A DNA stretch of 64,000 nt from positions 1 to 64,000 of the forward strand of contig CASDOS010000014.1 of assembly GCA_949282205.1 (NCBI GenBank), given 5' to 3'. Below are positions 53,508-62,679 of the stretch, one piece after another (within the stretch, counting starts at the first letter, position 1; each line of letters begins with the position of its first letter). Below the pieces are notes generated by a model. The model did not search any database, was not told where the DNA came from, and saw nothing but the letters and a program-made list of their open reading frames with translations. The stretch is from an uncultured Alphaproteobacteria bacterium. GTDB lineage: Bacteria; Pseudomonadota; Alphaproteobacteria; RF32; CAG-239. A program made the translations under genes and the position numbers.

Positions 53508-55433
53508 ATGATTGAACTGGAAGACGGTTTTTCCGAAAATGATAAATACCTTATTCGTGAATATGAAAAGCACGGATCCGATGATTTTTTGTTGGTTGAT
53601 TTGGGTGAAAAAACTTACGTTGTGCCGTATAAATATACTATCGGCTCTCATTCCGGCAAAACTTCGCAACAACGCTTCCTTAACGCGTTACTCGATTTTG
53701 AAGATATGGAAATCGGTAAATACAATCGCGCAGGACAACCGGTTCTATCGGTTGCTTATGAGGGTAGGGATTATGTTGTCCCTTTTGAGCGTAAAGGTCG
53801 CTTTTCTCCTCAAGATTTAGCTGATGAACTTCATCATAAGGCCGATACAAAATATAATGCCGTTATTAACGCGGCAAGGTCTTTGGAAAAAAATGGTAAA
53901 CCTGTCGATTTGCTCGATTTTTCTACATTCTCCGCTAATAAATATGCTAAAGATTTGGCGGATTTAAACTCGACTATGCTGTTAGACGAGAAATCTCCCG
54001 AAAAATTGAATATTTTAAAGTTCTTAAACTCCGTCTTTGATAAAAAAGTCAAAAATTTTCATACTTCTACACGGAAAATGGCAAACGTCCTTGGGAAAAA
54101 AATTATTGAGGACGAACGTGAGGCTGCTAAAGATTTTATTCCGAAATACTATAAAGTTTCGGCTTTGGCCGCTATGGTCGGTCTGAGCGCTACCGCCGGT
54201 TTTCTTTCGCAAAAACAAAATGCCGATGATGATAATGCTCGGGAACCGACAACGGAACATGTCGTTAATCTTGGTCCTGATGCCGATGATATTCCTTTAA
54301 TTACAGAAACAAACCTCGATATCGACACCGCTAAGACGCAAATTCTCCCACAAACAAAAAAGCCCGAACCTCATGTCGCACGCGCAAATAAAACCGATAA
54401 AACCGATAAAGCTGATAAAACCAATAATAAAACAACTGATAAATCCAATACAGCAAAATCCGAAGTTAAAACCACCAACAAAGAAACTCAAGATGTTGCT
54501 AGGAAAACACCTGATGAGTTTAATGGGTATTTTGTGAATTTTATGGGCAAAAAATATACCGATACTTATGGCAATATCCATCTTATGCAAAAACTTAAAC
54601 CAGAAATTTCCGCCCTTTTAATTTCCGTGGAGGGTTTCACTCACGATGCTTTTCGTGATGGCGGAGGAACCCCAACTATCGGTGCGGGAACTACGTTTTA
54701 TTTGAACGAAAAAGGTAAAGAAACTTATGTGCAAATGGGGGATAAAGCCTCTACTTGGCGCGGTATGCTGCATAAGTGGAGATATATCAATAAATATATG
54801 GTAGAATATCTTGGGGATGATTTCGGACGTCCTTGTACCCCGCGTGAGGCTATGGCCAGCGTTGGCGCAGGGTTTTGTTGGGGACCTTCCGGATTTGGTA
54901 ATTCCGAATTTCTTAAATCTATGAAAAATAATGAGAAATTATCTCTCCAACTTCGCAAATTATCCGGCTTTCGTAAACAAAAAGGCTTACTCAAACGTAG
55001 CTATGTCTTGGCGTGTTGCCTTGCCGGGGTTTGGACACCTAAGGATTTATTAGACCTTCCGGTCTATAAACTTAAAGATAAAGGTTTTGTTCATTGCGCT
55101 ATCTATACTCTCGATTTACACGAAATCTTACCTTGCCGTAAAGATGCTAACGGTAATTACCTTAAAGATGAAGACAATAATGATATTCCGAAAATCGCTA
55201 AAGACGGGTATTGTTTTGATTTCTATCTCGATAAGGCGCTGGAAATTAAAGAAAAACTTATTGCTGATGCGAAAAAAAGTAATATCCCTTATAAAACCGT
55301 GCGGCAACTGCTTCCTGATGATATGGTCAAAAGTATTGAAAAAGAAAACTATGTTAGGGCTGAATTGCCTCACTCTAAGCTGAAACAGAACTTTGCGGCT
55401 ATGACTAAAATGTTGCAAAATGCAAAAGAATAA
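53508..55433 (+). CDS. Membrane-tethered GH24 lysozyme-like protein
   Basis: The 641-residue protein has a soluble N-terminal half (about 1-210, orphan), one membrane segment (VSALAAMVGLSATAGFL, about 216-232), a Lys/Thr/Asp-rich spacer (KTDKTDKADKTNN, about 285-330) and a C-terminal GH24 domain. There SVEGFTHDAF puts the catalytic Glu at 375, and GGTPTIGAGT follows. The topology suggests a cytoplasmic domain joined through the inner membrane to a periplasmic peptidoglycan hydrolase. The orphan N-terminus and no obvious holin or spanin nearby argue against a prophage lysis gene. ATG 53508 follows GGTGG. Confidence 0.8.
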   Translation: MIELEDGFSENDKYLIREYEKHGSDDFLLVDLGEKTYVVPYKYTIGSHSGKTSQQRFLNALLDFEDMEIGKYNRAGQPVLSVAYEGRDYVVPFERKGRFSPQDLADELHHKADTKYNAVINAARSLEKNGKPVDLLDFSTFSANKYAKDLADLNSTMLLDEKSPEKLNILKFLNSVFDKKVKNFHTSTRKMANVLGKKIIEDEREAAKDFIPKYYKVSALAAMVGLSATAGFLSQKQNADDDNAREPTTEHVVNLGPDADDIPLITETNLDIDTAKTQILPQTKKPEPHVARANKTDKTDKADKTNNKTTDKSNTAKSEVKTTNKETQDVARKTPDEFNGYFVNFMGKKYTDTYGNIHLMQKLKPEISALLISVEGFTHDAFRDGGGTPTIGAGTTFYLNEKGKETYVQMGDKASTWRGMLHKWRYINKYMVEYLGDDFGRPCTPREAMASVGAGFCWGPSGFGNSEFLKSMKNNEKLSLQLRKLSGFRKQKGLLKRSYVLACCLAGVWTPKDLLDLPVYKLKDKGFVHCAIYTLDLHEILPCRKDANGNYLKDEDNNDIPKIAKDGYCFDFYLDKALEIKEKLIADAKKSNIPYKTVRQLLPDDMVKSIEKENYVRAELPHSKLKQNFAAMTKMLQNAKE

Positions 55434-55522
55434 TACTTTCTGCTTATATTTTTTGTTTTTACTTGCTATTTCTTTCTTATGCTCTACACTTTCGGCATAT
55501 TGGTATTAAATTGAGTAGGGTG

Positions 55523-57073
55523 ATGGTGTTCCAAAATAAATTCTTAAAGTATTTTATGCTTGCTCTCGGAACTGTTGAAATCTGTTTCTTGGCCTGGGTG
55601 TTCTATTTCCATTATATGTGTATGGATCATGCCGAACATATTCACGCTTCCTGGTTGGTTTGGCAAGGGCAGGTACCGTATCGGGATTTCTTTGAACATC
55701 ATAATCCTTTGTTGTGGTTCATTTTTGCACCCATAACGGCTCTTTTTTATAAAAGCGCTCTTATTTTATATGTTTCCAGAGTTTTTACGTTCTTCTGCTA
55801 TGCTCTTGCTGCTTGCGGCTTGCTTAAAATATGTCGCGATTTCTTAAATATTTCATCGGTCAAATTCTTATTGGCTCTCATGTTCTTTTGCCTGCCTTAT
55901 GATAACAACTATTTGTTGTTTGAACTGCAACCCGACGCGTTGATGTGGGTCTTTTTCTTTTGGGGGCTTTGGTTCTTTTTGAGGTTTGTTCATCTCGGAT
56001 TAAACGGAAAGGTTAGGGACTTGAAGTGGGCTTTTATTCTTTTTATGCTTTCTTTTTTAGTCCTGCAAAAAGTGATTGCTCTTCTCGCTCTGTTGGGCGG
56101 TTATACGCTCTTTTTGCTTCATAAACGTAAAATCGCTTGGACACCGGTGTTGCATGCCCTGATTGTCCCGATTTTTATGCTTTTTATCTTTATGGCTTAT
56201 CTTTATTATACGAATAGCTGGGTGCTCTATTTCTTGTTCAATTATGATCTGAACTACTGGATGCAGGGATTTATGGGCGATGCTAAAATCTTACAAAATT
56301 GGTTGGTTATCGGCGCTCTGCCGCTTTTGGCCATCTTTTCTTTGCACCATTTTTTGGAGAAAGAAAATCATTACCGTAATTTGCTGTGCGCACTTATGTT
56401 TTTGGAATTTATTCAAAAAATGCTGATCGGCGCTCCCTATATACAATATTTTATCTTCAGTAACCTTGTTTCGGCACTCATTGTTGCCGATGTTGTTGCC
56501 GATAAAATTGAATTGAAACGTATTAAAATTGTCCTTGTCGCCGCTACGATCGGTTTTATTACTCTTGCCTTTATGAACCCTCCTAATACTCAATATCCTC
56601 GCTACTTTAAAGTCCAGAATTATGTCGCTAAATATTCAAGAGATGACGAGCCGATTGTTAATTCCGTTTATTTCTTCTTTAATCTTTATGGGTGGAATCC
56701 TTCTTATTATTGGTTCGGATACGGAAATGTCGCACAGGTTGCTCACTATCTTTATGATGTTGATAAAGGATTTGAGGTTAATCAGGCTATTCGCGAAAAT
56801 ATGCCTATGTTTGTCTATGTTACTGATTATATTAATCTTTTGGGCGCTTCTAATATGGATTATCTATATGATTATCGCGAAAACCTCAGAGATTTGTGGT
56901 CGAGGATTCCTGTCCGAAAAGAAAATCGTGAAGATTTTGTTAAACGGTGGACTAAAGTTTCTTTCGGAAAACCAGATACTTATTTTCTTAAGCATTATTA
57001 TAAAATGTCTCCTTATTATCCTCTTATGGTTCGGAAAGATTTACTTTATAGAACAAAATTAAAACAAAATTAA
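55523..57073 (+). CDS. GT-C family membrane glycosyltransferase
   Basis: The 516-residue protein has about ten membrane segments and an early luminal loop DHAEHIHASWLVWQGQVPYRDFFEHHNPLLW, with the acidic residue and PYRDFxxHHNP signature of GT-C (PMT/ArnT-like, GT39-type) enzymes that use lipid-linked sugars. AGGGTG precedes ATG 55523. kdsB follows, so an LPS or surface-glycan role is likely. Confidence 0.8.
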   Translation: MVFQNKFLKYFMLALGTVEICFLAWVFYFHYMCMDHAEHIHASWLVWQGQVPYRDFFEHHNPLLWFIFAPITALFYKSALILYVSRVFTFFCYALAACGLLKICRDFLNISSVKFLLALMFFCLPYDNNYLLFELQPDALMWVFFFWGLWFFLRFVHLGLNGKVRDLKWAFILFMLSFLVLQKVIALLALLGGYTLFLLHKRKIAWTPVLHALIVPIFMLFIFMAYLYYTNSWVLYFLFNYDLNYWMQGFMGDAKILQNWLVIGALPLLAIFSLHHFLEKENHYRNLLCALMFLEFIQKMLIGAPYIQYFIFSNLVSALIVADVVADKIELKRIKIVLVAATIGFITLAFMNPPNTQYPRYFKVQNYVAKYSRDDEPIVNSVYFFFNLYGWNPSYYWFGYGNVAQVAHYLYDVDKGFEVNQAIRENMPMFVYVTDYINLLGASNMDYLYDYRENLRDLWSRIPVRKENREDFVKRWTKVSFGKPDTYFLKHYYKMSPYYPLMVRKDLLYRTKLKQN

Positions 57074-57167
57074 TGCGCGGCTGTGCAAAACTTATTGCTA
57101 GGGCTTGTTTTCCTTGTTCAATCTGCCATTATATCCTTATCTTGTATTTTGTTTGGGAGATGAATTT

Positions 57168-57974
57168 ATGCTTGATACGCTTGTGGTTATTCCGGCTCGA
57201 TACGGTTCTACCCGCTTTCCCGGGAAACCTTTGGCTAAAATTGCCGGTAAGGAAATGCTGCTCCGCGTTGTCGATATCGCTAAAAAAGGTACGCAAAATG
57301 CTTCCGCGAGAATCGTTGTCGCTACCGAAGATCAACGTATTATGGACTTTTGTAATAATCATCATATCGAGTGCTTGATGACCAGCGATAGTTGTAAAAC
57401 CGGATCCGACAGAGTTTGTGAGGCCGTCAAAATCTTGAATGTTAAACCTGATTTGATTATTAATTTACAAGGAGATAATCCGGTTTGCCCGCCTTGGTTT
57501 ATTGGGGAACTTATTCTTGCTTTTGAAAAAGATACCTCTGTCGATTTGGTCACGCCTTGCACGCAACTGTCTTGGGAGGCTCTCGATAAACTCAGAGAAA
57601 GTAAGAAAGTAACGCCTTTTTCCGGTACTACTTGCGTGGCTGATAAAAATGGATACGCGTTGTGGTTTTCTAAAAATATTATTCCGGCTATTCGTAAAGA
57701 AAATGATTTACGCGCTAACTCCGACAAAAGTCCGGTGCTGCGTCATATCGGTCTTTATGGCTATAAATATGATTCTTTGTTCAAATTTAAATCCTTGAAC
57801 GAAACTGCTTACGAAAAACTTGAAGGCTTGGAACAGTTGAGATTTTTGGAGAACGGTATGAAAATTAAAATTGCTATCGTCGATTATAAGCAATTTGAGG
57901 GGATGAGTGGCGTTGACTCTCCTGAAGATGTTAAACGCGCTGAGGCTTTGTTTGAAAAATATGGTGAATTTTAA
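57168..57974 (+). CDS. kdsB: 3-deoxy-manno-octulosonate cytidylyltransferase
   Basis: The 268-residue protein has the KdsB motifs VVIPARYGSTRFPGKPLAKI, TGSDRVCEA and NLQGDNP, and the C-terminal HIGLYGYKYDSLFKF...LEQLRFLENG. It activates Kdo with CMP for LPS inner core, so the cell is Gram-negative. GGGAGA precedes ATG 57168. Confidence 0.94.
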   Translation: MLDTLVVIPARYGSTRFPGKPLAKIAGKEMLLRVVDIAKKGTQNASARIVVATEDQRIMDFCNNHHIECLMTSDSCKTGSDRVCEAVKILNVKPDLIINLQGDNPVCPPWFIGELILAFEKDTSVDLVTPCTQLSWEALDKLRESKKVTPFSGTTCVADKNGYALWFSKNIIPAIRKENDLRANSDKSPVLRHIGLYGYKYDSLFKFKSLNETAYEKLEGLEQLRFLENGMKIKIAIVDYKQFEGMSGVDSPEDVKRAEALFEKYGEF

Positions 57975-57996
57975 TTCGATTAGGAGTTGATTGTAT

Positions 57997-58677
57997 ATGG
58001 TCACGAGGATAATTATTGCACGTCATGGTAATACTTTTACTAAAGATCAGACACCGCTTAGAGTAGGGGCTGGAACCGATTTGCCTTTGGTCGAAACCGA
58101 AAGAGGTACTAATGTCGGTAAATACTTGAAAATGCGTACTCTTATCCCCGTCGCTGTTTTCGCGGCTCCGCTTAAACGTACTACCGAAACGGCTAGATTG
58201 GCAATCGCGGCTCTTGATAAAGACATTCCGCTTATTGCCGATAACCGCTTTACGGAAATTGATTATGGTCCTGATGAAGCGAAAACTGAAGAAGAAGTTG
58301 TGGCTCGTATCGGACAAGATGCTTTAGATGCTTGGAACGCTAATGCAGTCGTTCCGCAAGGTTGGAATGTGTCCGTTGACGGAATTATTCAAACTTGGAA
58401 AGACTTTGCTCGGGAAGTTGAGCAGAATTATGCTCATAAAACTGTTTTGGTTGTCAGCTCCAATGGAATTATTCGTTTTGCGCCTTATTTGACGGGGAAT
58501 TTCGAAACTTTTTGCCAGAATTTTAATATCAAAGTCGGTACAGGCAGTGTTTGTATTCTTGAGAAAGATGATGGTGATGACTTTTGGACCGTCAAAGAAT
58601 GGGGTACAAAGCCAAAAGATAAATTAAGTGATAAGTCTGCTCCTTTATCAGCAACTGCTTCTGTGGCTCATCATTAA
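57997..58677 (+). CDS. Histidine phosphatase family protein
   Basis: The 226-residue protein has the RHG motif (IIIARHGNTF), the PLKRTTETARL segment and a later VVSSNGIIRF in which the second catalytic His usually expected is replaced by Ser-Ser-Asn. It could be an altered or inactive phosphatase. AGGAG lies upstream; a TTG at 57991 is an alternative start. Confidence 0.8.
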   Translation: MVTRIIIARHGNTFTKDQTPLRVGAGTDLPLVETERGTNVGKYLKMRTLIPVAVFAAPLKRTTETARLAIAALDKDIPLIADNRFTEIDYGPDEAKTEEEVVARIGQDALDAWNANAVVPQGWNVSVDGIIQTWKDFAREVEQNYAHKTVLVVSSNGIIRFAPYLTGNFETFCQNFNIKVGTGSVCILEKDDGDDFWTVKEWGTKPKDKLSDKSAPLSATASVAHH

Positions 58678-58725
58678 TCTTTAGCTTGTCATTAATCTTT
58701 AGCTTGTTTATGCAGACATTTCATT

Positions 58726-58757
58726 GAGTTCGTGTGTTTAACGCGGACTCTCTTTTT
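58726..58757 (+). terminator. Rho-independent terminator
   Basis: GAGTTCGTG pairs with CGCGGACTC (two G-T pairs), then TCTTTTT. From here to 59012 no gene is seen. An 18-bp tandem duplication (58672-58707) overlaps the previous stop codon. Confidence 0.75.
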
Positions 58758-59012
58758 ATTTCTTAAAAGCGTCTGTGAGCGTTATGACGTATATTTTATC
58801 CTTATAAATGACTCAGCTCGTCCTCAGAACTCTTATTTTTGCATTTTACTCTTTTTAATTTACTTGTTTTCTTTGATTTAACTCATTTTTTCTCTTTGGT
58901 TCTCTTATCTTTAAAATCTATTTTACACCCCCTCTTTTATCCTTTAGTATCCATAATATATATTATGCGACAAACTATGTACACAAAGAAGAGTACCTCT
59001 ATCGTCTATTTC

Positions 59013-59097
59013 TAATATTTCTAATTTTCTAATATTTCTAATTTTCTAATATTTCTAATTTTCTAATATTTCTAATTTTCTAATATTTCTAATTTTC
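59013..59097. repeat. Five perfect 17-bp tandem repeats
   Basis: Five uninterrupted copies of TAATATTTCTAATTTTC abut the 3' end of the IS fossil. Confidence 0.95.
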
Positions 59098-59100
59098 TAA

Positions 59101-59925
59101 TTTTTAAGTTTCTCGGTTAATTCGTGCGCGTTATTCCATTCTTCAAGCCAAGCACATTCCTCTTTCATAGTTCGCATAACACGCTCGGTTTCAAAGTTGC
59201 TCTTGGGATTGCAAAAGCTCGTAAGTATTTGTTTTTATCCCCAAAATTCCGCAGTTTTTCATAAAGCTGACCGAGGGAGGCTGACAGCCGTTATCACTCA
59301 CCAAACTCAATTCTTTGTTTCTTACTCCGTCGGGAAACTGTCGGTTTATTGCCATTTCCAAACACTTTGCCAATCGAGGAACTTGCTTTACAATCCAATA
59401 TGATAGCCCACAACTTTTTTGCTGTACCAATCCGACACAACCGTGATATACCCCAACCTATGGGCATCAAAATCTTGCTCATATCTATAGCCCAATATTG
59501 GTTGGGGCTATCGGCCTGAGTTTTAGTCTTGATGACACACAATGCTTTGTTTTGGCCTATTTTTTAACAAATCATGTTTTTGCATCAATTTATAAATCGT
59601 GTTTTGGGAAATATTTATCCCGTAATAATTCCTTAAATTCGCCCAAATCAGACGATATTCCCCAATACAGATGTTCAAATTTAAGGCTTGCGTTGAGCTT
59701 TACTACTTGGCGGTTACGCTCCTCGCAAGCCTTATAAACTCTGCGCTCTTTACCAACCTTCATTTTTTTTAATCTCTAAACTTAAATCGGCAACACATTG
59801 TTTTAACCTGATATTTTTGGCAACTAGCCGTTGTTCGTTTTGCGTGGCTTTTCCTAAATTAAACACGTTTTCCGCATTTGATAAAAACTTGTCCCCGAGT
59901 TTGTAATAACAGCCTTATACTTTCA
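59101..59925 (-). pseudogene. Decayed IS3-family transposase genes
   Basis: Read in different frames, the region gives an OrfA end (DKFLSNAENVFN...QRLVAKNIRLKQCVADL), an OrfB middle (RLIWANLRNYYGINISQNTI, QKHDLLKNRPKQ), the DDE core (NQYWAIDMSK, YITVVSDWYSKKVVGYHI, LVSDNGCQPPSVSFMKNCGIL) and the tail (ETERVMRTMKEECAWLEEW). At least four frameshifts and in-frame stops separate them. It is a dead copy, possibly related to the element at the left edge. Confidence 0.85.
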
Positions 59926-60028
59926 TAACATAAAATCTAATAAAGTCCTCGTCCGTAACCTCTTTTTTATTTCTAATTTTACTTCATTTTAAGTTATTTT
60001 CGCTATCTTTTGGTTGAAAGGCTTAATT

Positions 60029-60550
60029 ATGGAAGACAAAAATAACAATTTGCAGTTGAATGATACTCATATCCAAAATCTCTTAGATAAACGGATAAAA
60101 CTTGCTCCTCGCTCTGATTCTGCTATCGTAGCGGTTGAAACAAAACACGCCCCTGCTCTTTGGAAACGCCTTTTTTTAAGAAAAGCTGCTCGTTACAGCG
60201 GAGAGTGTTCTATCTTTTATTATATGTACAAGTCTTTGTTTTTGTGCTATTTTTCTATCAAGGGACGTGCCAGCAGAAAGGAATTTTGGAGCTTGACACT
60301 TTTGACAACTTTGCTCAATGCTCTTTGTTTCTTTTATTTCTATGTGCTTGTTGAAGATTTTGAAAAACTTGTTATTTTTATGTCTTGGATTAGTAAATTA
60401 ACGCTTATTCCCGGAATTACGGTTATTATTCGACGTGTTCATGATTTTGGTAAATCCGGTTGGTGGCTGTTCGTCCCTACTTATAAAATTATCTTTTTTG
60501 CTTTTATTAAGCCTGACCAAGGACCGAATGCTTTTGGAAAACCTGAATGA
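60029..60550 (+). CDS. DUF805 membrane protein
   Basis: The 173-residue protein has the DUF805 motif set (IKGRASRKEFWSLTLL, IPGITVIIRRVHDFGKSGWW) and three or four membrane segments after a ~60-residue polar N-terminus. Members are small inner-membrane proteins of unknown role. GAAAGG precedes ATG 60029. Confidence 0.85.
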   Translation: MEDKNNNLQLNDTHIQNLLDKRIKLAPRSDSAIVAVETKHAPALWKRLFLRKAARYSGECSIFYYMYKSLFLCYFSIKGRASRKEFWSLTLLTTLLNALCFFYFYVLVEDFEKLVIFMSWISKLTLIPGITVIIRRVHDFGKSGWWLFVPTYKIIFFAFIKPDQGPNAFGKPE

Positions 60551-60566
60551 TGTTGCGCGTAAAAGA

Positions 60567-60622
60567 AAAGCCCTACTCTTTTGCTCTGTCCAACTTTGGT
60601 GGACAAAACATACAAGTTAGGC
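60567..60622. terminator. Large hairpin between convergent genes
   Basis: AAAGCC..TA pairs with TAGGCTTT, and an inner TGTCCA...TGGACA stem closes the tip. It lies between the stops of the 60029 and 60641 genes. Confidence 0.6.
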
Positions 60623-60640
60623 TTTCCTATTGAGATGTGC

Positions 60641-61294
60641 TTAAACTTTGCTCGTAAAGGCTTGTTTAACGTCATCTTCTTTTAGCTCTTTTGCTTCTAC
60701 ATACGTTTTTAATATGCTAAAATAACGTTGTAAAAACATTTTTTGCAAGACTTGCGGCTCTATTAATTTTCGTGAGCCGTGCTCCAAGATGAAATATTCC
60801 ATGTTAAAATATAATGGCATTTTTTGCAGTCTTTCATCTTCCTTATCCGCAAGTGTGTTTTCCATTGCTTGGCGGATTGATAACGCATTAAACTCATAAT
60901 TGGGGTTCTTTATCAAACTCTTACCTTTATTGAGCAATGTTGCCGCATAGCCTGATACTGCCGTTTTACGAGCGGTTGCTACCGTTAATGTTGCGGAATT
61001 TATCTCTTTGCGCAATTCATTTTTTAAATAAAAAAACATATTTTCGGATTTCAGTTCGTCGCTGATGCTCTGTAACCATATGCAAATTCCTTGATAATCA
61101 AGTCCCAAATCTTTACTTAGATTCAACTGTTCTCCGCCTGTTTCCATGTTCTTCAGCTGATTTTCAATTTTTTTAAGTCTCGATTTAGGTAACTTGTTCT
61201 CACTTGTCAGCTTTTGAACCAGTTTTTCATTAAACAATGAATTGAATGCGGCGTAATCTATAACGCCAAGGCGATGGCTGTAAAATACTCTCAT
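60641..61294 (-). CDS. Orphan helical protein
   Basis: The 217-residue soluble protein is helical throughout (RVFYSHRLGVIDYAAFNSLF, LPKSRLKKIENQLKNMETGG). No family was recognised. There is no Shine-Dalgarno sequence; the A/T-rich leader resembles that of the 29291 gene. Confidence 0.65.
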   Translation of the reverse strand: MRVFYSHRLGVIDYAAFNSLFNEKLVQKLTSENKLPKSRLKKIENQLKNMETGGEQLNLSKDLGLDYQGICIWLQSISDELKSENMFFYLKNELRKEINSATLTVATARKTAVSGYAATLLNKGKSLIKNPNYEFNALSIRQAMENTLADKEDERLQKMPLYFNMEYFILEHGSRKLIEPQVLQKMFLQRYFSILKTYVEAKELKEDDVKQAFTSKV

Positions 61295-61492
61295 AATTGT
61301 AAATTTTTAAATAATTATACTTATACTTTCCGAGAAAGTTTGGCTTCATAATAATTGTTTTGCGCTTTTGTCTTAACACCTCTTTCACTTTTTCGTCAAG
61401 TTATTTTTCTATCTCAATGTTGCTTTTTACTTGATTTTTTTCTCGTTTCGACTTATTGCTTGTTTGTATTTGAACTCGGAGGATTTTTTCTT

Positions 61493-62284
61493 ATGCGGCA
61501 CTTTGGCTTGAAACTTTGGTCTAAAGACTTTATCAAAAATAAAAATTTTGTTATCTCGGCCGAAAAGGCTCTTAAAGACGGAATGTTTGATTATTTGGAA
61601 TTGTTTGCACTTCCCGATACTTTTGATGAAACTTATCTTGATGTCAAACAACGTTTTAACGGAGTTAAAACAGTTATTCACGCACCGCATGCCATTCAAC
61701 TTCTGGATATTTCTAATCCTGAGGAATTCGAAAATAATCGTCATAGACTTAAATCTTCTCAGCAATTTGCCGATTTACTAGACGCACCGTTCATTATTCT
61801 TCACCCAGGAATGCAACGCGGTGAAAAATTTTTACAGGAAAGTATACGGCAGTTTAAGGCTTTTAATGATACACGCTTGACCGTCGAAAATCTGCCCGGG
61901 TATTGTTCGCAAACCAAACGCGATCTTCATGGAATTACTCCTGATGAAATTAAACGATTTATCGGGGAAACAAATGCTCATTTTTGTCTCGATTTTTCAC
62001 ATGCTATTTGTGGCGCTAATACCTATAAACGCGATATTTATGAAGTGTTACAGGAATTTACAGAACTTAACCCTGATATGTATCATCTATGTGACGGCGA
62101 TGTGCTTTCCACTAATGATTCTCATCTTCATTACGGTGATGGTAATTATGACTTAAAACGTCTGGTTTTAAAATATACCTCCCCTGATGCTTATATCACT
62201 ATGGAAACCGGTCATGGCATCCCTACTGATGTTCAGCCTTGGCTCAATGATATTATGTATTTGAAAAAACTTATAAGTGATTGA
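61493..62284 (+). CDS. TIM-barrel protein of the xylose isomerase-like type
   Basis: The 263-residue protein resembles sugar-phosphate isomerase/endonuclease IV-type barrels: MFDYLELFALP, VIHAPHA, FIILHPGM, LTVENLPGYCS, HFCLDFSHAICG, MYHLCDGDV, ITMETGHGI. The His, Glu and Asp residues in those strand ends would bind metal. GGAGG precedes ATG 61493; upstream in-frame codons code only a shadow extension. The substrate is unknown. Confidence 0.8.
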   Translation: MRHFGLKLWSKDFIKNKNFVISAEKALKDGMFDYLELFALPDTFDETYLDVKQRFNGVKTVIHAPHAIQLLDISNPEEFENNRHRLKSSQQFADLLDAPFIILHPGMQRGEKFLQESIRQFKAFNDTRLTVENLPGYCSQTKRDLHGITPDEIKRFIGETNAHFCLDFSHAICGANTYKRDIYEVLQEFTELNPDMYHLCDGDVLSTNDSHLHYGDGNYDLKRLVLKYTSPDAYITMETGHGIPTDVQPWLNDIMYLKKLISD

Positions 62285-62316
62285 TTTAAACTGCGTTTCT
62301 TAAAAAAATAAATCGT

Positions 62317-62350
62317 AAGGACACTTTTTTGTTGAGTGTCCTTGTTTTTT
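62317..62350 (+). terminator. Terminator overlapping the next promoter
   Basis: AAGGACACT pairs with AGTGTCCTT around a 9-nt loop, then GTTTTTT. The -35 box of the next promoter lies inside the loop and right arm. Confidence 0.85.
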
Positions 62351-62360
62351 GGTGTATAAT
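62332..62360 (+). promoter_or_regulatory. Promoter of the 62401 operon
   Basis: TTGAGT, 17 nt, TATAAT, with GGTG before the -10. Confidence 0.7.
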
Positions 62361-62400
62361 CCTTGTATGTTTGATAGTTGTATGCAAAGGACTTTTTATA

Positions 62401-62667
62401 ATGGGGTGCTTTTTGTTAAATGAATTTGGAGAAGTTTTGCTGGAACTTAAATCCGGATTACGCTTTTGTCCCGATATGCGACTTGAGGTTAATGAGGAAA
62501 CGCAATCCGCTGAACTGAAAAGCGCTGACAGCTCTTTTAAAATTGATTTTGTTCATCCCGAATTGATGTTGCCGCTAAAGCAAAATCGTTACCTTTTTGT
62601 TGTCGAAAGAAATAATCAATTCTATGCCTTAAATACACAACTGGCTAAAGTCGTTTTTGTCGGATAA
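62401..62667 (+). CDS. Small orphan protein
   Basis: The 88-residue soluble protein begins MGCFLLNEFGEVLLELKSGL and appears beta-rich. No family was recognised. AAAGGA lies 9 bases before the ATG. It ends 12 bases before the metalloprotease-like gene and is probably co-transcribed. Confidence 0.65.
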   Translation: MGCFLLNEFGEVLLELKSGLRFCPDMRLEVNEETQSAELKSADSSFKIDFVHPELMLPLKQNRYLFVVERNNQFYALNTQLAKVVFVG

Positions 62668-62679
62668 TGGGAGTTTTTC

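Noticed and set aside
53508-55433. Prophage lysis module
   Set aside because: Only the lysozyme domain is phage-like; no holin, spanin, structural or integrase genes are adjacent, and the protein has a large non-phage N-terminus.
58758-59012. tRNA or small RNA gene in the gap after the phosphatase
   Set aside because: No cloverleaf, T-loop GTTC motif or promoter-terminator pair was seen; the stretch is simple T-rich sequence.
61355-61492. N-terminal extension of the TIM-barrel protein
   Set aside because: The 46 hydrophobic residues are translated T-rich leader; a GGAGG site directs ATG 61493, where the barrel sequence begins.
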